Assembly: GCA_033064195.1 (NCBI GenBank)
Contig: JARBJD010000022.1
Coordinates: 372,001 to 436,000, forward strand
Length of the DNA: 64,000 nucleotides
Direction: 5' to 3'
DNA from: Blattamonas nauphoetae
Taxonomy: Eukaryota > Preaxostyla > Oxymonadida
A program made the position numbers and the translations under genes. The notes under the pieces are model-generated. The model was not told the origin of the DNA, ran no database searches, and saw nothing but the letters and a program-made list of their open reading frames with translations. The first letter of the stretch is position 1, and each line of letters opens with the position of its first letter. Below, piece by piece: positions 20,801-32,800 of the stretch.

Positions 20801-23800
20801 AATGATCTGAAGACTCGGAGAATCTGTGTTTGATGGTGACCCCTTTGAGTCCAACTTGTCGGTTGGAGAATTCGGGTCCGGTGTCCCAGAAAGTGAGGCA
20901 GATTCGGAGTTAGAAGGTTTGGTGTGGATGAAAACAGCTTCGACAAAATCAGTGTGGGTTCTGAGATCACTCAGATTCCGTGGTTGAAGGACGAAGGGAT
21001 CGACAGGTGAGCCGTAAGGAACTTTCAAGATCGGGAAGAGATTCAAATCATACAGTGTTTTGATTACTCGAACCAATTGTTTCTTTTTCTCGACCCGACG
21101 AGTCTCAATCAACCCTACCTCCGTTAAATTAGCACTGAATTGGATGGAGTGTCGCATGGCGAACTCCGGATGAGTGCTCGAGATCACACTCGAGATTGTG
21201 CGAGACAGTTGTGTTGAGAGAGTTTCTCGAATGGTTTGCATTGACGGTGTAATTTGAATTGGGTCGATAAACTCCATCCACGTACCATAAAACGTTGCTT
21301 GTGGATCAGTCGAGCTAATTAGGATGATGTCCAATGCGACTGGGAGGTGGTAGGTTTTTGATGCTTGATCTTTGAGGGTGAAGAGGTCTGGAGTGGTTTC
21401 TGAAGGAATAGTGATCGATAAATGATTGGAGTCTGTGTCGGTTGTGAACCGCATCGACAATGCTTCAAAAACAAGGGCTAGCGATGATGTTACTGTGGAA
21501 TCGCAAACATCGAGTAGAAACAGAGGAATTCTTTTTGTGGTTACAGACCCATTTGCGGTTCGGAGATAGTTTTGGATGTCCATTAACCTCTTCTCTCTGT
21601 TCGACCGAATCGTAGATTGCGATGGTGATGGAAGTGGAGCCAGGAGTCGAGGTGTTTCAGGAACTTGTGGGAGGGCGGGATAGAACGTCTGACTGATTTG
21701 ATTCAGAAGTTCATGGATCAGTGCAAGTGAGCTCCTTGATGCGAGTGAGATCACAAATGGTGATTCTGACGGTTTCCTGATTCCATACAACTCGAAAAGT
21801 TGGTTCGGTGGTGAATCAGCTGATGAGTGGAATGATTTGTTGGTTGTAATCGAGAGTCGATCAAAAATGAGAGGCAGTTTCAAGAGAGGGACAGTGAGTT
21901 GAAACTGGTTCGGATTCTCCACAATTCGAGTTGCGTGGAAGTGTCCCAACGTCAGGAGGCTGTGGAAGAAGCCATTCGCATACAAGATTCGAACAAATAG
22001 TCCGAGCAATGTTCGGCTTGTGAGAGTCATGAGAACATGTCCATTGAAATCGGACTGAGTGCAGGACGCAAGGCTCGTTGAAGACACTCCGTCACTGGTG
22101 GTATCGTTGAAAGCAAAATGACGTTGCGAGAAGAGTGAATATCCGTTCATGGATGTATCTGCGTATGAGAGAACTGAAGTATGGGCAGTGTCGATCAATG
22201 ATGTTTCCAGCATCAAGAAAGAAAAACTCTGTTTATGGAGAACATCGATGAATGACGTCACCTGATCAAAGATCTTCTTATTTTGTTGAGAAGAGGGAAG
22301 AGATGCAATATCAGCTATCGAATCGAAATCGAGCCGAAGGAGGAAGACGTACGGATCAGCATTTTGAGAAAACGAGACGTTCATTTCATCCAAAAGAGGG
22401 AACATATCGTCCTTCGCAAACAACCACTTCTCAGCGTCGGTGAATCTTGAGAAGAGAGTTAAGAACGCTGCGGCAATGACAGAGTCACCGATTGCCGTGT
22501 CTATCAACGATTCGTACGACTTCAGATCTTCTGTCAAGGTTAGTGTGATTGGGTTGAGCGAGAGAACAAAACGTTCGGCTTGGACAAGATGCTCATTGGC
22601 ACGGGTTGTCGTTTGGAGGAAGAGAGCTTCGGGATCCTCGGCCTGAAGGAGAACCCATAGGCTCTCCTGCTCTGTCAAGAGTTTATTGATTAATATATCC
22701 ACTTTTTTGATTTTATACTCGAGGGTGTAATAGGTCGCGAGTTGTTTGGCTTGAATTTTCTGCTGTGGAGTCAGATTTTCGCATTCAAGTCGGTATTGAG
22801 ACGCATTGATGAGCCATCTGTGGAACGACCTTGCGAGAGCTGGGACGAGCGGGAGATCATCCACAAATACATCATTTTTCATCCGAACATTTGTTTCGTA
22901 CGCATGAAGGAAAGGAACTTCGGTGAGATCCAGACTCCACATGGCATTCAGGAGAGGCATTGATTGAGTGGGGATCACCTTGACCTGGGTCTTCTCCTTC
23001 GGCGAGAGCATCATCGCAAGCGATTGGCTGAGCACTCGAAGAGGATGATAAATGTTGCTAATGTTCCGAAAATCTTCCACATCTTCCACATTGAAGGGAA
23101 ACATTGCTTCACACATGTTGATGACGATCTGTTCCATTGTTTCCGAGTGCTGACATGGAGGAATGGGCGGTTTTGGTGAGGTATGTGCTTTGAGCAGTGC
23201 AGATCGATCGTTTTGAAATTGATGGAGTTGGATCCCGATTGATTCGAGTCGAGTTCTGGCCAACTCTTGCACGCTGTTGATTTTGGCTTCCAGTTCAATC
23301 TGCGTGAGATCATGCCGTAACAACAGAACCTGTTGCCTAAATTTGACAATAACTGCGATTGTTGAGACAAGATTTTGCACCATGGAGTTGTAATATCGAA
23401 CGGACCCGGTCAGGAGCTTCCCGAAGAAGGATGTGTAATCAATGTAAGAAGCGATTGAGGGATGATGCATGGTATCCAATCCAAAGGCAGGATCACGGTG
23501 GGTGGCACCAAAAACAGATTGGTCCGATTCTAAGGATCTGGATAGATGAACCACTTTTGCGTAGATCATCGAGATGACTGGAGAAATCACCTCCTCAAGA
23601 TATCCTTCTGTCTTCTTTCTGTAGTTCAGTTGTTGGACAGTTGTGATGGCATCTTGGAGTTGGCGATTGTACATGAACGATGAAAGTTTCAAGTATGTTG
23701 GCATCAGCATATCTGTTGCTATTTGGATGAAATGGCGGAGGAGGGGCTCGTTCTTCATTGTCCAATGGGCTTGATGAGCTATCTGTCCGCCAGGGTTGTT

Positions 23801-26800
23801 CATGTGTGCAAAAAGTTCTGGGGCATGCATCCAATGAGAGATTTGTGAGAAATGGCCGAGGTATGATATGACTTTGTCCGTGTGAGTGTACTTCGTGTTG
23901 AACACAATTTTGATGTATTTTGTGGCGAGAGTAAGAAGAGCAGCGACTTGCTGTGTGTTTGGTTGAGCAATGCCACGTTTGATGAGGAGTGCTGTGATGC
24001 CTCGGAAGAGATGGAGGATGCAAGAGTCATGAGAATCCAACTTGTCTGACATTGCTCCTCCCATCATGTTCCCTTCAAGAACCTTAATCCAATCATTCGT
24101 TCCAACAGTTGGAACAATCCCAAACTCCAGCACTTCAGCTAACAGAGAGACGAGGAATTGAGTTTCGGGGGTGAGCGATTGAACCAATACGAATAGGAAT
24201 GCTTTGGCATGAGTGGTTTGTCGATACGATGTTGGGATCAAAGAGCTGTCATACCCAAAGAAAGTCAGAGGGCGAACAGTCTTTGTGGATATTGGAGGGT
24301 TGAACGAACGATGCATGACGATTGGCGGGAGTGCAAACCGTTTCCTGCCGTGTTCTTTGTCAGCGATTTCTTGTTTCATCATATCAAAGAAATTGTCGAC
24401 AATGAGATGAGCTAGAGAATTCAGAAACGAAGCGACATTTTGAATCGATGATGGGAGCGATACGATTGTGACACTACAATCGAAGAGTGCGGCTGTCACT
24501 CTCATTGTGTACAACTCATTCAGAATATTCTTGTCGCAAACGATGAGAGGTTGGGCGTTGTCGGAGAATATCTGATAAAGCCGGAGTTGCCTTTCGATGT
24601 AGTCAGACTTGGCGAGGTTGGAATGGACCCAAAGACTATAAGCATCCGATCCGCTTCGGCTTTTGGCGAGTGTCTCGAGAGTCTTGTTCAAATTCGTCTC
24701 TTCAGTGGGAGAATACACCTCCAGTTGGTGAGAAGAATCTTTACGAACAACTTTGAAGAGTACCGGTTTGACAAGCCTGCCATCCTCCTTGATAAATGGT
24801 TCGTTCGTAAAAAACTTCGACCCGGCTTCAGCAGATTGGCGTAGTGCCGTGACGAAGAACATCCGAGACGTGTGAATCACTTTATCGCGAACCAGATCGT
24901 ACAATCGAGACGTTGGTTGTGAGAAATCATAAACAGCGTGAGCCTGCCAATGCCAGAGTGCGATTAAACTTTGCGGAGATTGGTAGCACGAACTGCTTGC
25001 GTTGAACAGTCCTGTCATCAAAGCATTGAACATCTGAAGAGTTGGCTTCAGTAAGCCATTACCGACGGAGAAGAGCGTCGTGTGGAAATACACGCAGGCT
25101 GGAATAATCACTTCTTTTGCGATGGCATCGAATGCTGAGTGCATTTTGATTGAACCTTGTCGAAGAATGACAAGAGCAATCTCTGCGTAATCTTCGGGTT
25201 CAGGTTCTGTGAATGAGAAAGTACTCATGTCTTGGGACACAGGGTCAAAATATCTTGTGTTCAAGAAAGATTCATCGGAGCAGGAGATGATGAATGGATG
25301 TGTTGAGTTCATTTTCCTGACGAGTCCATCAGCTCCGAAGATTTCTTGTGTGCGATGGGAGTCAGCCAATCCAACAATGGCATTGAAAGGATCTTTGTCT
25401 TGTGTTGAAGAGACGTATAACAATGTTGGACAATTTGGACACGTGTATAATCCATGATGACTGCAAGCTCTCTTTATCCAGCTTCCATATGGTATGCGAG
25501 AATGGTTTGACACAGTGTGGCCATCAGAAAATAAAATCCTTGTTACGTGTCGCGTCTGGTTGCATGGTCGGCTCCACGCAGCGGACTCTGGAAGAATGAA
25601 TGATGCCATTTCACCGACAATGGTCGCAATATATGATGAGAAGAGCGACGACGTTATTCCTGCGTCTTCAAAGAGAACGATTGGCATGTGGACAATGCTG
25701 AGAAGAGCAGAGGGAAACAGAATCTGTCGAAGTGGACGATATTCTTTGATTACAGGTGGGAGATCGTCCATTTCAGCGATGAATGACGGACCGAGGATGC
25801 AATTATTTGAGTGAAGAAGAGAAATATTGACAAGTTGCTTTTCGTAGGGATCTGGAACATAGTCAAACACACTACCGGTTTTGATCATCGCCATATCCTC
25901 TCCAAATTCAGTTTTCACAAATGTTTCAATGTCCATAATCTGCTTGTCATCATCGGAATTCGTAACAGTGACTTCATCATCAGTGAAACGGACATTTTCT
26001 TGAAGTTCTAACGCTGACTCCACATGGGCGATGCTCAAGTTGAGAGAATGATGCTTTTCCTTCCATCGATGAAACCAATCATCGAAAGAGAATCGATTCT
26101 GCTTCTCTGTTCGTTGACGAGATCGTTTCATTTGTCCAAAGAACCCCCACAGAAGCGAATAAGCCGAATAGAGCAGCATCAACTTCATATCAATCTGAGT
26201 TTTGACGTTTTTGGAATGAAGCATGATGAGAGAAGTGAGGAGTCCAGCACAAGTTCGATAACATCCAATAACGTTGATGCGTGTCGAGCCTGAATGCTGA
26301 ACAGTATAATGATGGGCCCCCAGATAGGTCAGGATGGTATCGGTGGTAGATCGTAGATAGAGCAACGAAGCATTGAGAACTTCAGAAGGAACAAGCTTGG
26401 CCATTCGTCGGACAAATGTGGTTATCAACCAATCTTTGATGGCTGTGTGAGGAGTGGTGATTGTAAAGATTGGGCTTTGAATGGACGAGAAGGGGCTGAT
26501 CTCGGTGATGGAGAATGATGTCTCAAAAATGATTTTGCTTTCTGGAGGGAGAACAATGGAACCCATCAGAGGGGAAACAATGACGACCGATGCTGATGAC
26601 TGGACAATGGAACATCCACAGATGATTTCCAGGAAGTTGGATGGTGGTGATGAGAAATTGATAAGATGAGCTCGCAGAATGATCCAAAGTGGACGTGATA
26701 TTGTTTTGGACTGGCCTGTGAGATACTCCAAAGGTCTGGCTCTTGATCGTTGTGAGATTTGAGTGAAGAAATTCGAGTTAATGACATCATCGAGTGGCTT

Positions 26801-29800
26801 GTGTCGTTTGAAATATTGCCCACATGCCTCACCAAACTCGTTGATGGCTTGGGTGGTGAGGCTTTGTCGGATCGTAAAGAACAATTTCTTTTGAATTTCT
26901 TTGAGTTTTTTGGGATCTCCGAGTTTGTGATCGAGAGTGAATGGAGTAAACATTACTGTGACTATCTGAGTCCTCAACTCATGCTCAGCGATCGATTTCG
27001 ATGCATCGATTACTATTGTCTTTCCCGACCCTGGTGGACCAGTGACAATTGCAGTGGGGCATCTCTTTATTTGATTGTACAACCCGACGGCGTGACGAAG
27101 GAAGAGCGAATCTGTGGAGAGGCCAGCTCGGTTGCAATACGAGATGACAAGGTGGTGATGGCGGGTCTTCACATCTGTCTGGATCTGTGGGATCATCATT
27201 GCGGACGGAAAGACAATTGGATTGCTTGATTGAGACAAAGATGATCGTGATGGATGTCGAGAGCGTGCCTTGCGATGAGTTTGATGTTCCGATTGGGAAG
27301 GCAACGTGATCATTTCAGGATCAACAAGGTTCGTGAACGTCGCATTGACAAGTCGATAGACCTGCCTCTCGATCGATCCTATCCATCGCTCATCACCTTG
27401 AAAGAGTCTCTGAGGCTTCTCCTGGAGATTCATTTCATTTGATGCACTAAGAAGTTCAGAGACACTTTCAAACAAGGCATTTCGGATGGCTTTCTCTTCG
27501 AATTCTCGGTGGATTTGGAGCACGACGGCAGGATCAGTCAGGCTTGACCCGAGAAGGTGTGGCGCTGAATAGAAGAGAGGATATTCCACCAGTGTGAGGT
27601 AATTGTGGATGAGGTGCGGATCAATTCGAGTTTCCTGCGAGAAGGATGTCAGTCTCGTTGATTGGATGATATTGCGGAGGTTCTTTCCTGCCCGTGCCAT
27701 CAATGGCTGGAGAAAGACGGGAGAATAGACGTGCACTTGCAAGTGTTGGTGTTCGTCTTTGATTTGGTAGTTTGCGAGGTCCAACAACGATGAGAAGAAA
27801 ACGACCAGTTTTGATGCAAAAAGCTGAGAGAAGACAAAGCCATGTTCAATCAACATTGACGTCAGAATGTTCTCTCTGTTGTCTTGAGGGAGAGTTATCA
27901 CTCGAAACACTTCCGAGAGGTTGTCAGGTGTCGAACCTGTGTAGGATGTCGTTGATGAGTAGAGTGCGGATATAATTGTCGGTCTGAGTGGGAGATCAAT
28001 CTCAGATGAGAGCTCGTCGAGTGAGAATTCCACTTTCTTTCGCCCAAATTCGCTTTCTCGATTCGCGGTTTTCTTAAACGCAATGACTCCCTTCAGCCAT
28101 TCAACAAGGAGACGACGAGTAAACTGATCCAAACATTCCAAATGCTCCAGAACGATCGAATGTCCAAAGGCGATGTGAATGTAGATGAGTTGTTTCAGCC
28201 GTTGGAATGGAAGAAGAGGAGCGCAGACAATCGAGTGGAGAACAAGACCCAATGAAGAAGCATATGAGTCGAGATATCGATGGGCAGACGAATATTCGAC
28301 ATCTTTGACGAAGACAATCGGTCCAGCACAAACATATGGCGAAGAATTTGAATCGACAAAGCAAGCGGATAGAGTTTTGCGAAATAGTCTGGCAGAGAAG
28401 GAGTCGGGGATTGAATATGTCGAGATGGGAGGAAGGAGCTCAAACCCAAACTCAGTGCCCATCCACTCCCCTTTCTGATCCAACGACATGTCATGCTGGG
28501 GAAAGCGCATTGTGATTTTTTCGTCTTCTGGAGAGAATACAAACGGAGCAGAATTATCCAACACTTTGAGCAGAGCAGAATGATCAGAAACATCATTGGC
28601 TGACAGATCGCTAAGAATGAGATCCAGGTCGTGCTGATTGGGCGGTGGAGTGAGTGAGGTTGTTGCAGCCTGCAAATTTGATGGGAAAATGTTGAGTTCC
28701 TCGAAGACATGACGACGAAGCTGACAATCATTCACATAAGTCAGAACAATCCTGATGAGTTCTCGAACGGTATCCCGAAACTTCTCTTCCTTCTCCGTCA
28801 TTTCAGTTTCGTCTTCATTGATTTCTGGTTCATCCGTATCGTCCATCCCATTCATCGATTGGAAGAGAATTTCACCCCATTCCTCTCCGTCGTCCCACAT
28901 CAGAACAGCTTGACTCTCTTTGTGATGCTGTTCTCCTCGGAATCCACCCTCAGTCTGTAGACGATGTGACACATCCTTCATGATCGTGTTGAGAACTGCG
29001 TAGTTGTTGTGACAGATGTCGGAGTATCGTTGGATGGACATCAGAACCACAAGAACCTCTTTTGTTTGATCTTCAAGCTGAAGCAGTCGGGTGTAACACG
29101 ATTCCAAGCGATTTGTCTCCAAGGCTCGACGAGCTTGGATGAGTAGCGATGAATACCAAACAGAAATCGCAAGTTCAATTGATTGTATGGCGAAAGGGGG
29201 ATTGGGTGAGAGTAGCGTGAGGAGATTCGTGTCAATGAAATGCAGAAGAGACTTGCCTTGGGAGAGAGTGGAAATGAGTGTCAAAAACTCGGATTTTAGT
29301 TCGTTTTTAATTGCAGATTCCAGATTTGGGAAGAAGCTGTAGAAATTGGAGTTGAATCCCAGATGGATTGAATAACGAGTGAGTGAGATTGGGTGCATGG
29401 ACGATGAATAGAGAGTGACACATTTTAGGTTGAGAGGTTTCATCGGGTTGAGAGACTGAAATTGACGACGCATCTGTGCATGATCAGTCTCGATTCCAAT
29501 ACAGTTGGGGACCAGAGTCTGAATAAACTCACCTCTGATGACTGGAACTGAAGTTGTGGTGGAATACGACGAGATAACATGAACGAATGATGGAGGAGGG
29601 ACCAGGTACGGTGCAAATCGATACGGAGTCATCCGAAAAGCTTCTGGGAGGCTGATGATTGCTGAGATTCGGAGTTGATTCATCAGTGCCGTGTTCAATT
29701 GTTGAAGAAGACGAACTGTGATTTCAATTCTTTCGATGTCTCCTCCAGTGAGATCTTGGAGCTGTTCTTCGCATTCTATCATGAGTGGGAAAACAGTGTC

Positions 29801-32800
29801 TGGTGAGAAGTCAGAGACAGGCACGATTCCCGTGAGGAAAGTATTATGAAGGGCCTGAATGGTTGAGTTGACAGAAACAAGACCCCTGACGAGATCAGAC
29901 AAGACTGTCAGAGTGTTCAGAAGAAAGTCAACAGCACGGAGCATTTCTTTGCTGTGTTTCTCTCCGATGATCCGTATGATGTCGTTGGAGTCAGACATAA
30001 GAACAAATTGAAGCCATTTCAGTCCATCCGCGCCCAGATGTGGAAAGTAGGCCTTTCCGGATGGTTGAATAGGTTTGTCCCGCTTTCGTTCATTCCGCTT
30101 CATTCTCTCTGTTTTGACTGGACGTGGAACAATGGAAAAATGTGATGCAGGAAGACGTTCTGAGTCATGTAGTTCGAGTTCCCAGCTTGTTTCCGCAAGT
30201 GGAAGTGTAAGACTGTGATAGTACATAATTGTGTCATTGATGATGGAGAAGAGTTCATCCCGTTCCTCCCAATCCTTCAGGACTCGCTTGAACTCTTTCT
30301 CCATGTTCATCTCGAACGAATCTATGAATACCTTCAACTGGATTTCTCCCGATAGTGCTGACGGGATTAAATCTTGCTGCTTGTTGCCATCTATTTTCAG
30401 AATATTGAATATTACCACCCAATCATGTCGATCGAGCGGATGAGCTCGCATTTGATTCAGAAGAACGAGTATTGTGTGATTTTTCTGGGCAAGCTGAGAA
30501 AATTCCTGGAATATTGGGAATGCCGACGAAAAATGGATCTGCTCCATGGTCTTGAGTGTATCTTCAAACGTTTTGATTGGCTGTTGGAGAATTTGCAAGA
30601 CCCCAAAGCTCATCTGCTCAATGTCATCCTTCATATAATCTTCCATTTTCGAGACCTCTCTCCATACAGTTTGGAGGACTTCTATGATCCGTTTGGCCTC
30701 CCCCAAATCATGTGAATGCATGTGGCTCGGCTTGGAGAGAAGAGCATGAAGAGAGTGAAGAGATTTTTCTTCATCTTTGAGTTGTTGGAAACGAACCGTT
30801 AAGGCATCTAATCTTTCAAAAGCTGAAACTGGAGATTCGTCGAGCGATATTGGAGAATAATCTTTGTGCATGGTATGTTTGTGGAGTTTTTCGCTTTCAG
30901 ACTCAAATTTCTCTTCGATTGCAGAGAGAAGGACATTATTCTTGTTCTCAGTGAGTTGAAGTTGATGCTGGATGAGGACGAGCTGATTACTGGTGAATGA
31001 TATCCAAGTTGCTTGGAGAGTCGAGATCTCATCTTTGATTCGTTCGGATTTCATCCCAAGCACATTTTGGGCCCATTCTGTCCGCGAGAGAAGAGATACG
31101 ATGTACGAAGTAAACGTCGACGGAACGGTAAAACAGTGACGAAGGATGGTACACAGAGAAAGCGAGGATGGTAGGGACATGGATTCTGTGAGAAGGGATG
31201 GGAGGAGTTGGAGTGATGTGAGGGTTTGTTGGGCTTTCTGAATGGACAGGCGAAGAGATGATGCAAGATACTCCACAAACGGGTTTAGGAATGTGGTTGA
31301 GAGGGATAACAATGATTGTTGGAGTGATGTGAGAGAGAATGTGATGAATGGACATTCTGTTGATTGTGACGATGAGGTGAGTGAAGATATTAATGTTGAA
31401 AGCTGAAGGACAGAGGAGAGAAGATCCAAAAGTTGCGAAAATGGTGGATTTGGTGATACTCTTGTTGAATTTTGGTGAACTTTGAATTGATTCTCAGTTT
31501 TTGAGTTGTGAGTGTCAACCCAAAATGTTAGATCAGACCATTCGGTTGAGAGTTCTGGAATTGTCAGTTCTTGGACCTCTTTTGCGGGAGTGGAATCACT
31601 TGGTGCACTTGGACGAGAAAAAGCGAGTGGTGATTCCATATCCTCCTTGGCCTGCTCTTTTCTTCTCTCTTCTTCCTTTTGGAGCTCATTCTTTCGGAGC
31701 TTGATCATCTCTTGTTCCCCGTTCACTTTCCAGAGATCAGAAAACGACGAGAAAGTCATCATGAATGAATACGATGCTTTCGATGCTGATTCCATCAATT
31801 CGATGAGTTCAGTGATCGAGGCTGCAAGTTCTTCGGGCATTTTTGTTGATGATCGGCTTCGTTTGGATCTGCTTCCCGAAATCTGTTGAGCAGAGAGGCC
31901 AACCACTTCAACAAAATCGTAAAGAAATGATGAGAAGAAGTAGATCAGCGGCGTGAAGCTCTGAGACTTGCCAGATCCGGCAATCAGCTGAGACGTCTCG
32001 GCTGGGTAATAGAATTCGAGTGTTGGGTTGCCTGTGATGACTCCATTTGTCTCTTCAACTCCACCCAACACAATCAAGAGCTCGATCTGAACCAATCCTG
32101 CTTTCAGATGATCAACCATCTGTGTCATGGTCGTTGTGAGATGCTTGATGCATCTGTCCATGCTTTCTTTTCTGAATTTATTAAAATATTCAGTGTATGA
32201 GTCGACAACTTTTTGGTCATGGTCGACCTTCGCTGATTGTTCCATTTGAGCGATCGTCCGATCCAAACTTCGCTTCTGTTCTGTCTTCTTCTCAATAGCC
32301 TTTTTGGCGAGTTCCACAATCTGATTGATTGAGACAACTCCGACAGGCAGCTGAAAGGAACAGATCTCTCGCTCGAGAATATCGCTGTTCTGCTCCAATC
32401 GTCCTTTCGTGATTTTGAGTTGTCTGACCGCATGAAAGAGATCTTTCATCGCCCTCACACATCGATCTGCAAAACGGGGGAAGTCTGGCGAATTCCACAT
32501 GACCGTCATTAAACCAGAAGTCAGACAGGCCTCCACCTTTCCCCATTCATTCTGAATACATCCGCGTTCGTTCGAGGTTGTGGTTGTGAGGACAAGTTCG
32601 CGTTGGCTGAGGAAATGAGAGAGATGATGTCGATGGGTGATCAACGATTCGATTGATGGCAGAAGGCGGGAGAGTGACGATGGTCTGTTGATGAATCCGA
32701 TGGCGATTCGAATGTAAAGAAGGAGATTCCGCGTATCAGCAAGTGTTAGGATGATTTTGTCGGGTGAGATGTATGAATATTCGAAGACTGTGTGGCTCAG

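Noticed and set aside
22252-22646. Plus-strand ORFs within the dynein-like gene
   Set aside because: Numerous short antisense frames occur along the giant gene; none has hydrophobic, catalytic or family patterns.
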